Assembly (NCBI RefSeq): GCF_003945595.2
Contig: NW_024104313.1
Location: forward strand, 806,001-870,000
DNA length: 64,000 nt
From: Pipra filicauda
Lineage: Eukaryota > Chordata > Aves > Passeriformes > Pipridae
Direction of reading: 5' to 3'
The notes below the pieces were generated by a model. The model saw only the letters and a program-made list of their open reading frames with translations, did not search any database and was not told the origin of the DNA. Positions 25,344-36,385 of this stretch are shown here, piece by piece; position 1 is the stretch's first letter, and each line of letters begins with the position of its first letter. A program made the translations under genes and the position numbers.

Positions 25344-26007
25344 CTGCAAAATTAAAATAAGAACAATTAATTACACTACATTCAATTAGCAACAGGTACA
25401 TCAACTGCAATAAGAAAACATCACTGAAAACAGCTTGTCAACATTCTTTACCTGTATTTTAATTTAAAACTTCAAGTAGCTTTTAACTAACAACTAATAC
25501 CACATTCATCGACCTGAATTCAAGCTGATTAAAGGTAAAAACACATTAACAGGCTGACCTGAAAGAAAACTTCTCATGAACATAAGGATTTCCCCCCAAA
25601 ATCCCAAGCCAGAGAGTAAAAAATGATCATATGGGGGAAACAAGATTGGTGAATTAAATCCCAAAGTTTGAGCTCATTTCCATTAATAATTCTGGTTCTT
25701 CCAAATGCAGAACTCAAGCATTTTAGAGGGTTAAACATATGCAGACATCACAGGATCATATCTAAATAACTGTCCTAACCAAATCCTTCTCCTTTTTTGT
25801 TTCTTATTTGAGCAATGAAAATTTCAGTGAAGTTCTACATTAAGAAAATCCTAGCTGCAACAGTATTTTGTATTTTAACATTCTAATTTCAGTAAAGTTG
25901 AAATTACCTATGCGGAGACCCATGATTTTAAAAGATAATCTAAGATTTCCTTCAAAAATTCTAAGTTTGGTATTTTAGCCTGATAAATGAAAGTATAATG
26001 GACATAC

Positions 26008-26199
26008 CAATTTTGTTTCCTCTCTGCCACTTGAAAGTCACTTTTCTCAAACCTACATGCATGACATTGTCATAAGATTTCGGTGTGTCACAAACTTGGC
26101 CAATGATATTCTTCCTTCTCATCTCTCTGTATCTCCTCTCTTCAAACAACTGAACAGACTTTTGAACAGCTTCCATCGGTGCTTGCTTGGAGGCAGTGT
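26008..26199 (-). CDS. MAP3K4: MAP3K4 exon 20, pre-kinase region
   Basis: Sixty-three complete codons. The basic segment EERRYREMRRKNIIGQ is followed by VTFKWQRGNKIG, which leads into the kinase domain. This region is nearly identical to mammalian MAP3K4. The phase is 2 nt from exon 19 and one base into exon 21. Confidence 0.97.
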
Positions 26200-28820
26200 C
26201 TAAAAAGAGTAATGAACAATTGAGAAATATTCATAGTTACATTTTGTTACCTTTTGATATCAAATGAAGTGACCAGAGTTAAATTAGACTCACAAAATAG
26301 TTTTTAGATGTAGGAAAAGAATAAGACATTTTAACAATCACATATGAAACTATCACTTATGAATCACATATGAGACTAAGGTAAAACAAGAATATGGGTA
26401 CTTTCCTAATCATCTCTTATTGATTCAAGGGAATTAAATGTGTGAAATGCAACACACTTGTTTGCATTTGACATGTAACTAACCTCTGATAGTGGAAATA
26501 TGTTAGGGTCATTAAAAGCACTAAGGAAAGGACAGGTAAGGTTTTGCTCTACAGAGAAAAACTGACAGCATCTGTTATTTCAATGATTTAGAGGTATTAG
26601 AAACTTGAGCTCTCAAGCCTTATCTTGAAATAGAATTCTAGTGAGTGAGGCCAGAAGAGATGTCAGGGCAGCATTACTTCATCCCCTCCTTGTAAAGCAC
26701 AGAAGTTAAACACCTGTCACTGCTGACACCAATAGTCTAACCTGTTCCTAACAGTCTCCAAAAGATGGAGATACTGATACTCTCAAATAATATATTCTAC
26801 TCCCCACCTATAATTAATACCACTTCCTCTACACTAAATATGCCTTGCTGTAGTTTTAAGCCAAAATCTTTGCTTATTCACAGTGGACAGTAAAACCAGT
26901 TCCCATTACAGTAGTCTTCTAGAAATTTTCAAGTTTTCCCTCATTCTTCTTTTCTTGTTCAAACAAACTCTAATTCCATCAGTATTTATGTTCTGAACAA
27001 AAAGTAAGACTTCTAGATTTCAGAACAAGAATTTGTAATTCTTCCTCATTATGTCTAAGCCACATAATGAGACCAGTTTTTAATGTGACAAATTTTTTTC
27101 TAATGTTTCACAAGGTTCCACTCTGCCACAATATAGGCAAGCAAGCTTCATGTATCTGTACAGTACAGGAGTGTCTGAAGTAATCAAGTTACTCTAAGTT
27201 TCATGAAAATCAGCAGCAGGACAAATAGGAAAGGGCCCTATAATAGCCTTGAATTTAGGACACACTGTTAGACACCCTAAAGAAGAAAATCCCACACCAG
27301 GGAGAGATCTTGGGAAGTGAAGAAGTGCCTCCTACTGTCATGCAATTCATAATTGGGAACTGAATAGCTACAGCAAACTTCTGCAATTCCTATGTAATAA
27401 CAAATTGACTAGTAACTTTGTAGAACACTGCTAGTATCTTTCAGAAACTGAAAAGAATTAACTTTTATGAAGTTTACTTACTCCTACCTACACCAAGAGA
27501 ATACACCTTGTGACTTGTTAGCAGTATCTTATACCTGCCATCAGGATTTTATTTTTTCCCCTTCCTACATATAAAGCTGTGAAAACCTCTTCACAATCAA
27601 CAGTAAAATTCAACCTTTTAGTACAGACATTACATTAGAGCGTAATGCAGTTTAACAGACATTCCATTATAGTGACTCCTAAACACCTACCTTTGGTCTG
27701 GTTGATTAATGTTCTGAGCTCCCAACTCCGCCGGGATGAACCACTTGAATCTCCTTTTGGATACAATGGCTCTAGAGAAATAACAGTGTGAGCACAAAAG
27801 TAGCTTTATCTCATATTAAGTATGCCACTATATTCAGCAGAAGCTGAGATCCTACACATATAGCAATATATGCTCTTGGAATCAAAAATTAACTTCTCTT
27901 TAGAAAACAAGTTATGAAATAGAATTTAATTTATATATAAGCAGAGATCTCCCTCCACAACTGAGGGAAGCACTTCAAGACAGGTTAATCAGAATCAAAT
28001 ATGCAAGACAGCTACAGGAAAACAATTTTCTAGGGGTTCTTTAGAATAAGGCCTGTATTCATTCCAACCTAAGCCAGCTTCCAATTCACACAGATACATA
28101 AAAACTGGAATAAGCACAAGGCAGACAATATTTTCAACATTTGCTTAAAAACAAAGAAAAAAAACCCTATACCTCTTAATATAAATTTTTAAGGCATTTC
28201 TCTCTTTGAAATCCAGTGTGGATGACCACAGTATGAACTCTGATGCAGATTTTGTACTTCCTTTTATTTTGCACAATCTTTCAAGGTATTTGTTGCAATA
28301 AATACCATATATACAGGGGCTGGGAAAACCTGAAGGAGGAGCCCTAATCAGGATATTAATCACACACCCGGTCCCTTCCTCCAGGATTCAATTAACAGCA
28401 AGTTAATTTCTAATATGAATATTGCAGTGATAAAGAACTGGACAGAAAACACTTCACTGTCCTGAAGGGTCCAGTTCATACCTCGTTAACAGTGTTTCAG
28501 AATTTACTATTAAATGGGTTATATAATTCAGAAATCATGTTACTAATTTCATTTTGAACACTGGGACTTAGTAAGACACCAGGCCATCTCTTCAGATACA
28601 ATTTAGAAACAATATGAAAGGCAAGAGAATAGCAGATATGTCTGAAAGGAGAAAAACTTACTCGACAATATAAGCTGTAAAGTTAAAAATCTTATGATTT
28701 TTAAATGTGAAGAGGTGAAAAAATTTTTGAAAAGGGTAAGAAACAGGGAACAGAGAGAAATAGGTTAATGACATAGACCATCTGCACATCCAGGTCACAA
28801 TTTGTTACTGTGACAATCAC
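26200..28820 (-). other. MAP3K4 introns 18 and 19
   Basis: Intron 19 (26200-27690) and intron 18 (27772-28820) are canonical and without a recognisable transposon. A partial direct repeat around atcacatatga occurs twice near 26338-26375. Confidence 0.75.
27691..27771 (-). CDS. MAP3K4: MAP3K4 exon 19
   Basis: Encodes EPLYPKGDSSGSSRRSWELR and TLINQTK, a polar linker between the middle region and the kinase. Mammals have a very similar serine- and arginine-rich segment. The acceptor is tttctctag and the donor gtaggt. Confidence 0.95.
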
Positions 28821-28921
28821 CTTCTCGCTCTTCAGTGGGACTGGAGTGACGACTAAGGGATCTGAACTGCAACTCAGCTGCTATTGAAGCAAGTCGATCA
28901 TTTTCAGGGACACTGGAACCC
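28821..28921 (-). CDS. MAP3K4: MAP3K4 exon 18
   Basis: Encodes GSSVPENDRLASIAAELQF and RSLSRHSSPTEERE. It follows the alternative exon 17. Its first base completes the arginine codon (AG|G) whether exon 17 is included or skipped, because exons 16 and 17 both end in AG. Confidence 0.96.
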
Positions 28922-31900
28922 CTGTTAAAAAGAGCCATCATACTAATTAATTTGTCATTGGTATTTATTCAGAGCAATGCTAACTTAGCTGCAGTTTTAA
29001 AGAGACAGAACCTCTGCAGCCTAGGATATGAACTATGAAAGCAATACAAAACAAAAACTGATGCTGAAAGGTAAACTGCAACCCTTTTCTTTCTATGCTA
29101 CTTTTCCCTCAAATGAAGACATTTTATAGGACTTTAGTTATGCTACTCTGTGAAAAAGCCTTAAGTTTCCAAAGCATAAACTACTTCAAGCTGTCCTTGC
29201 CCATAGCAACAGAATCCATTTTCATGCCTTGTAATCTACTACTAAGACAGCTGTTGCAGGATGCAGCTTGTGCCAGGTTTGGCAATACAATCAGAAGTGA
29301 TTCAGCTGAGTGCTAATGTGAGGCACATTATCAGATGAATTCATATGTGCCTACTGCACTGCAAATACAGTCATACTCCATAGTGACTAAGGCAAAACTA
29401 ATGGGAAGAGACAAGCTGGTTGGCAGGAAGGACACTTAAAATGACAGCAGCTTGACTGCTTGGAGGCCCTTGTACTTCCAGACAGCACAGAGCAGAATCA
29501 GATGCCTCAGAATAAGAGCCAGATGAATAAGCATGAACAGAAAAGAAAACAATAGTGAGAGAAATGAGACTTAGATCCTCAGATCTTCAGGCACCTTTCT
29601 CCAGCCCCAGAATTTGATCAATACACTCAGGTTTTAGAGATATAAATTCCTTGTGAAAGTCTTTCTACCATAACTCCCTTTTGGACAAGGCTCCCTTTCA
29701 ATTTTTAAAGTATGATGGGGAAGAATTGTGACTGATGCCTCCTTAAATATAATGCTTTAGAGGTATGAGCTAAATGTTACTGTAAAGTGGGCAACATTGT
29801 TAAATCCTTCAATGAAAGCTAACAACTATAAAAAGATTAAAAATATCTGGCATCACAAAGTGCACACACCTATGAGAGGACTTCCCTACAGTCCTATAAG
29901 CTGCTTCCGAATTGTATCTGAGTATCGCATAAGAACAATTTAAAAAAAAAAAAAAAAGAGAGAAGACAATCTTGAGAACAGAAGCCAAAACTGAAGACAC
30001 TATTCCTATGCAAATGTTCTCCATATGATGTTTGCTTTGCACTCCCTACTACTGCCCAACTACATTTTATAAGTTTGAGCAGGAACTGAAACTGAACTAG
30101 TGAAAAATCCTCATTCTTCAGGAAGTTGAGGGTTTAATCAGCAAGAAGGATAAGGTGGTTTTCAGCACATACAGAGCAACAATTTCTGATGACAAAATGC
30201 TTAAAAACAAGCAAAGCTAAACCACCTCTAAAATGAGTCAGCAGCTGAACAGAGGACCTTAAGTATCACGGCTTTGAATGCAGCTGACTAAAACCCATTT
30301 CAAGCCTATCTTAATCACCGAGATCTTTTATTGTTTGTGTCCAGTTATGGACATTAATAGGCAAAAAGTATAGTAAAAGAGAAGAACACTTGATAAATTT
30401 TGTTTTCAGGCCTGGATAAATAATAAAATTATGAATAATAACCCCAGCTAGTTCAGAAATTAATCAGGTTATTAGCATGAACATAGTGTAAATGTATAAA
30501 CACCAGAAAGCTCAATGTAAACAATGTATCACTGCCCTGGATTTTGATTTCTACTTATCTTAAATCGATTTTTTTTTTTTGTTAAGTAAAACTTCACCAG
30601 AACTATGGTGGCATTTGTGCACTATGCACTGCCTAGTACAATTCATCTACAAAGTTCCTAGATTCCAGTTTTTATAGATATTTATTGCTAATAATCATGT
30701 CCTAAATGTCTAAAGAGTTTCTGGAAAGTGTACAAAGTTTGTCTTTGTGCTATTCCAGCAGCTGGACTCCACACCTTGCATATAAAACCACAAAAAGCTT
30801 TCTTGATCCGAAAGATTCCATTTCTCTTTTGGAGCACAAATAAATGAAATCCATAACTAACACTGCAATGTGTTAAAGTCTGCAACTTTCTTTCAACCAT
30901 ACTAAAATAAAAAATGCTAGAAATGTATTATGTTGTAGTATTTTGCCTTCCTCAATAAACAAAACCCCTGAAAGTCCCCAACACCCTCCAAAACTCTGTC
31001 TCTGCTTTAGTAGTTTTTTTTCTTCAAATTCTTCCTAGCACATACAGGGTACTAAACATTATTTAAAAATCCAGACAGTGCATAAAAAAAAACCCCCAAA
31101 AACACCAAAACATAAAACCATGGGATATTTTATGAACAACCATCAGAAAAGTAAAATCTGAGAGCTCTAAGAAAAATACAAGTCTTTAAAAAACAGGCCT
31201 AGACAATTTGACTAAAATGCTGCATTCACAGCAACTTTCATGTTACAGCCCATGAAAGCAATATGCATTTGACTGGAACTAAGAGGCAGAATTCTCATTT
31301 CTTTCCTTCTTAATCACTATTTTCTAGAACTACAAGAAAATGTCAAAATGCCAACCTTTACATTTTTATCAATATTTGTGTAGGACAAACGCAGAAAACA
31401 TTAAAAGAATATACCATCATATTCAAGTGTGTCAAATTATAAACATGACAGTTACATTGAGTGGTATAAAATCACAACAAGGCCTACAACTATTAAAAAC
31501 TAGCTTCCTACCTCCCTTTGAAAAATTAACTAACTTTAAAAATATGCCTTGGATCAAAGTGCTGTACACAGCCTAGAAAAAATATCCCTTTTATATGTTG
31601 TGTAAAGACTAGCTTAACTATCAAGTGAACAAGTTCTGCAACGTCAAAATCATAAACACCAATTAACCATCACACTGTCAGCTTATTAAGCTGCCAGAAC
31701 CCCTCAGTGAAAATTCTCTAGAATGTTACTTATTTGAAAGGGGTATTCAAATGCTGCAGACTACTGCCTACTCTGTCTTTTTCAACAGGGAGCTTAAAGC
31801 AGAAGCATGAAAGATAGGTAACAAAAGTATGTAGTTTGAATGACAAAAATTCAGGATATATATTCAAAAAAAAAAAAAAAGCTTGGACGCACAAGCTGTA

Positions 31901-33031
31901 CATCTAGAGGCTACTGTAGGGTGCAAGTCATATCTTAGAATAAAAATAAACTTGAAGGAAAGATTGTATATAAAAAGTGATGACTTCCTTCCTTCTTCAC
32001 AGCTTAATGCATGCTTCTGCTGTGCATCTGGTAACAAAGCAAACTATGACGTTTTCCTGACAGTCACCATCAATGTGTTGTTCCTTCACTACTTGTTTTC
32101 TTTTCTCTACAGCTGTGTGATACAGTCAGATATGTGTCTTTATTCATATGAATCTCTGTCCAAAGGAACTATTGGTACTCTGCAGCAGAAATAAGAATCT
32201 AAAAAGCTATTTATAAATCCTAAGACAATATCACTGTGTGAAGAGTAGGATTTTCAGAGTCAGGGGGAGGGGGAGCGTGCAGGGGGAAAAAAAGAGTAAA
32301 ATTGGGAGGCATGTCAATGGTCTGACTGTGGTATGGGAAGAAGAAATACCAACTATAACAGCCAAACTGAAGGTCAAAACTCAAGAAAGACAGGTTTGTC
32401 AAAAAAAAAAGTCACTTGTGACAATACAGGAGTGGGCATATCCTGATACAGGAATGGTTTCTTTCATATTTATTCTGTACCACCCTAAGAAGCCAGAGGT
32501 GTAGCAAGAAATTATTTAAAAAGAAAAAAAATCCTTCTGAAATCTCATGTGTTTAATTTTGCATTTGCCACTACATTATGTTTCAAAATATTTATGGCAG
32601 ACAACAACAATACCAAAACTATTAGCTAACATGAAAAAAAATTGAAAATCCTTGGGCTTATCAGTATCTTACAGTTATCTTAGTGATTCTATGATTCTAA
32701 GTGTTAGTTATCAATATTAATTATTTAGTAAAGTTATACCAATGAGCTGACTGGCATATGTTCATTTCATAGACATTTTTACTGAGCAAATTTGTAATTT
32801 ACATCAGAATTGCATGCTTTTAACTACCACCTTGTTCAGACATTTTTAATCTGAAAGTGGTCTTATCATCGATTTCCAAGACACATGATTTTGCTCAAGT
32901 CAAACATGAATGAAGGAGCCAGTGGAAGACATGATGAGAGTGCAAATGATCTACTAGGATGCAAGTATGTGAAGACAGTTACATGGGTGATGTATGTAGG
33001 ATGAGACTGCTACATCACGGAGCGGAGCTAC
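28922..33031 (-). other. MAP3K4 intron 17 (4.1 kb)
   Basis: AT-rich intron with an A/C-rich low-complexity tract near 31084-31125 and poly-A runs near 29940 and 31867. A short string like a CR1 3' tail (gattctatgattcta) is at about 32684-32700 without a CR1 body. No other exon is recognised. Confidence 0.75.
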
Positions 33032-33148
33032 CTGGTATCATTTGCACTGCTGACAGGTTTGGGTTGGGCTGAGTCGCTACCGACGGGAGCGGGGCGACTG
33101 ACAGCAACACCGCAATGGTTCCGCGCGTCACAAGGGACACTCCGTGTG
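33032..33148 (-). CDS. MAP3K4: MAP3K4 exon 17, alternative cassette
   Basis: A 117-nt exon after acceptor gccacag. It encodes TRSVPCDARNHCGVAVSRP and continues to SSANDTR, with phases that leave the frame unchanged if skipped. The corresponding human exon (from memory 50 residues, absent from the shorter isoform) has a polyalanine run between DARSHGSP and VAASRP. Here that run is missing and replaced by NHCG. The exon is rich in CpG in an AT-rich setting. Weak conservation of sequence but conserved ends (TRS, DTR) support the call. Confidence 0.92.
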
Positions 33149-34016
33149 CTGTGGCAAGAAGGAAAACTTCAGGAAACAGTTAAAAAAAAAAAAAATGTTT
33201 GGAGTTGAAAGTTTGTATAATGATGCCTGTGTTAAAAGTTCTTCAGTACGTAAAGAACTACGCCAAATAATTCTGCGTCTCAGAGGCTTCATGAGCTGCC
33301 AATACGCACAGTAATAATAATCCTCAAAATAAAAATTTCCAATCTTTAGAGCGGTAGTAGTTTCTGCCAACAGCTAAGTGACTTCCAAAAAAAAAAAAAA
33401 TAATCAGTGTAGACTTTGTCACTGTTCTTATCTTCTTGAAAAATAAGGCTGTGTGTGTAAAATTATGCATGGCAATGTTTATTTTGAAATTTTTTAAAAC
33501 TGTTTTTGCATTAATTCTCATGCCAACTCTTTCAAAGGAAGAGAAAAGATCCATTGTTTTAAGCTTATTCACAGCAGGTTGGTAATGACGCAGAAATGCC
33601 ACCATATTTCAGAATGCTATGTTTTTAACTTCTGTGTATGCTAAACTACAGAAAGCACTGTCACGGGGCAGTTATACAGATATTCAAAGTGGGGGAGGAA
33701 ATAAAAGTCTTGCTAATGAGCAGTTTTCACTGAATTACAGCTTTTTACATTGAAACATTGTTTTCAGGAAATACAAAGGGGATAAGAATGACTTCAAAGT
33801 GAGAAAGCATGCACCAATAAAAAGGGGGTGGGCAAGCATCAAGAAAAAGAAACTATATTGTCCTTAAAAGTACATCGATAAAGTTCAGATCACTTACATG
33901 CTAATTTTTTCTATTTCCTTTGCCCTCAACAGGAAAGAAAAGGCATTCCACTTACTGACAGTCAGCATAGCCAAGAGGGGACAAACCAGTTTGAATGCTG
34001 TATTAATGCTAAGTAC
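33149..34016 (-). other. MAP3K4 intron 16
   Basis: An 868-bp intron with two A-rich runs (33181-33195 and 33387-33402). No repeat element or further exon is seen. Confidence 0.8.
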
Positions 34017-34113
34017 CTGAAGCCTTCAGGTGTGGGGATGATAAGATGAGGATTTGGTGGATCACTATGGCACCGAGGCACTTTTACAGGACGGGGACTA
34101 TTTCGATGAACAG
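34017..34113 (-). CDS. MAP3K4: MAP3K4 exon 16
   Basis: Encodes VHRNSPRPVKVPRCHSDPP and NPHLIIPTPEGFS. The proline- and serine-rich segment is conserved in the family. It joins exon 15 through a split alanine codon (G|CT) and exon 17 through a split serine codon (AG|C). Confidence 0.96.
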
Positions 34114-35785
34114 CTGCAAACATAAAAATGGATCAAATTTACTCAGATGTCAGAAAAACTCTGCTAGGGCCATTTCAAGACACAAAATTAAAACAAATTC
34201 CTATTTTACAGAATTAAGTGTGAACTGGCACATTTTTTCTTATCCTTTAAGAAAAATACAAATTATTCCAATTTTAATTAAATCAGTTGGATGTATTAAT
34301 ACTTTTCATATCATCGTATCCTTTAACTCATCCATAAAATAATGAAAATTCTCCAGTAATTAAAAACTAGCAACTAGGAAATGTGTACATACTTCACTAA
34401 AACTACAACTTCATTATTTTAACTTCACAAGTTAAACGTAATTTGTTATCTTATTGCAAAATAAATATGAACAAACCAAGTAATAATTTAAAAAACCAAA
34501 CAGCATCATTATGTTTCCTTTGCATCAGAATTAGCTTTCTCAGACAATAATGGAAAGCAAAATGAGCTGGGGAAAAAAAACACATATGACAGTTTTACCC
34601 ATACTAATACCCTCCATGACAGTCTGCCCCAAGGAAGTGTTACAAAGGGACAGGATAAAACCTAAATTATCCTCATGCCTAGCTCATTCAGTGCCTCTAA
34701 CAGCAGTCTGCAGTCTCTTCCCTCAACTCCTCTTTTAGTAGTCAGAAAAAATATTGCACCAGTCACATCACAAGATAGCTGATCAAACCATGAGTCAGTA
34801 CTTTCTGTCAGGCTAGGTTCATCTCAGTGAGCTGAGTTTCTGCCTTGTTTGCATTACTAGGACAAGTAAAAGATGCCAGGGCCAGGTGTTGGTCGTCCTG
34901 TTATAATTCACAAATATACTAGTGGAAGACCCAGAAGGCAGAACCTAACCCCCCCTAGGTGGACATAGGCTGTTTCACAAAGCAAAAGACAGGATAAAAC
35001 ACAAGGCAATACCCAGTTATGTGCCCAGAGGCAGTAGTGTGAACACAAGTGGATCCTCAGCTTTGGAAAAAGAGGTAAAGATCACAATGGGTTTCAGTCC
35101 CTCAACATGTTATGCAAATGGAACTCGAAAGTCTTATTTTTCTCCTCATCGCGAGATAGAAATGGGTATCTGCAATATCTACAGCCAGAATACAGTTTAT
35201 GTTTAGCTATGTTTATTTCACATGTATTAAAAGTTTTGGACTGCTGTTCAAGTCTGCACCATCCATGTCATCCCTGTGCCTCTGAGACAAAAGCTGTTAA
35301 GCAATTGAGTTTTGTGTGATCTGCTGTGTCTGCAGTAGCATTTATAAGAGTTTCAATACTTTGGCATCATCATGCTAGTCATTCACCTAAAATGGGCCTC
35401 CCTCTCAACAACAGTATCAAAAGTGAATGTACAGGTTTTACATCACAGTACAGAATTTGGATACATTTTATTTTAGACTATGCTTCTTTCCAGAGGACTA
35501 GACTGACTTTTATTGCCAAAGGTTTCTCAGCTATAAGGCTTTCTCATAGAGATTATATCAAAACTGAAAAACCTCCTCTTGCCAGAGTCAAATTACCCTC
35601 CCTTCACATCTTCTGTCATCAAGCCTGCCCAGGAAGTGGGTATCAGGAGAAAGAAGAAAAGATGACATGGTATTTTGAAAAGTAAACCAGTCAATGGAGT
35701 TGAGAGGAGAAAAAGTACTGAGAAAGTTGTGTAAAAGGGAAGAATAGCTGAGGAAATATTCTTTACTCAAGATACACAATCAAAT

Positions 35786-35815
35786 ATGTTGATTTCGCTC
35801 TAATGAAATCAACAT
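35786..35815. repeat. Perfect 11-bp inverted repeat
   Basis: The arms 35786-35796 (atgttgatttc) and 35805-35815 are exact reverse complements with an 8-nt loop. Confidence 0.8.
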
Positions 35816-35984
35816 TTATATCTATAAAGATATATTTTACACCATGACAAACTTTATATTGAAGAACTATTTCACACAGCTCTATCAACAAACCCCCATA
35901 TAACTCATTTGTACCTCAATGATATAAAGTCCATCAAAAATGTAAATACCTACAGTGCCACAATGAAAGTTTAGGAGAAGGAGC

Positions 35985-36012
35985 TGTAAATGCCTTCTTA
36001 AAGGCATTTACA
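35985..36012. repeat. Perfect 12-bp inverted repeat
   Basis: The arms 35985-35996 (tgtaaatgcctt) and 36001-36012 are exact reverse complements with the 4-nt loop ctta. Confidence 0.85.
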
Positions 36013-36306
36013 TGAAAGTAAAGTTATAATCACTTTACCCAACCTTTAAAAATCACAGCCCCTTCCCAGAAGATTTGGAAGACTTCACATAAATTCAAGG
36101 ATAAAATCAGAGGAAAGCATTTGTAAAGCCTTGAAATTTCCAGAGTAAAACCACCAGTCAGGCAATAATGGTTTCACATGAACAATCACAAAAAGATTAA
36201 GTATACTTTTATTGGTATTTCTAACGTTTCAAAAGTACTTTACAATCAAAATTCTGTAACAGCAGCAGCAAAGCTCCAGAACAAATGTCAGTAACTTCTG
36301 CCTTAC

Positions 36307-36385
36307 CAAGGTACAAACCTGTAACGGGACTGTGAGGTTTTCCAATAACATGGCCAATACACTCATTCATCAGAGCTTGTAAACT
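36307..36385 (-). CDS. MAP3K4: MAP3K4 exon 15
   Basis: Encodes SLQALMNECIGHVIGKPHSP and VTGLYL, plus one base of the next codon. The donor used here is ccttG|gtaagg. A second GT lies 12 nt upstream (ACAG|gtttgt at 36319/36318). Its use would keep the frame and remove four residues. Confidence 0.95.

Larger units (their letters stand above)
21647..26007 (-). other. MAP3K4 introns 20-22
   Basis: Intron 22 (21647-23093), intron 21 (23211-25272) and intron 20 (25344-26007) separate the exons of the kinase N-lobe. All are GT-AG. I see no transposon in them, only T- and A-rich runs such as 23260-23275 and 23345-23365. Confidence 0.8.
34114..36306 (-). other. MAP3K4 intron 15
   Basis: A 2.2 kb intron without a recognisable transposon. 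It carries two perfect hairpins, 35786-35815 and 35985-36012, less than 200 bp apart. Confidence 0.8.

Noticed and set aside
32684..32700. CR1 insertion in intron 17
   Set aside because: Only a tail-like string (gattctatgattcta) is present, with no CR1 body. Too short to call.
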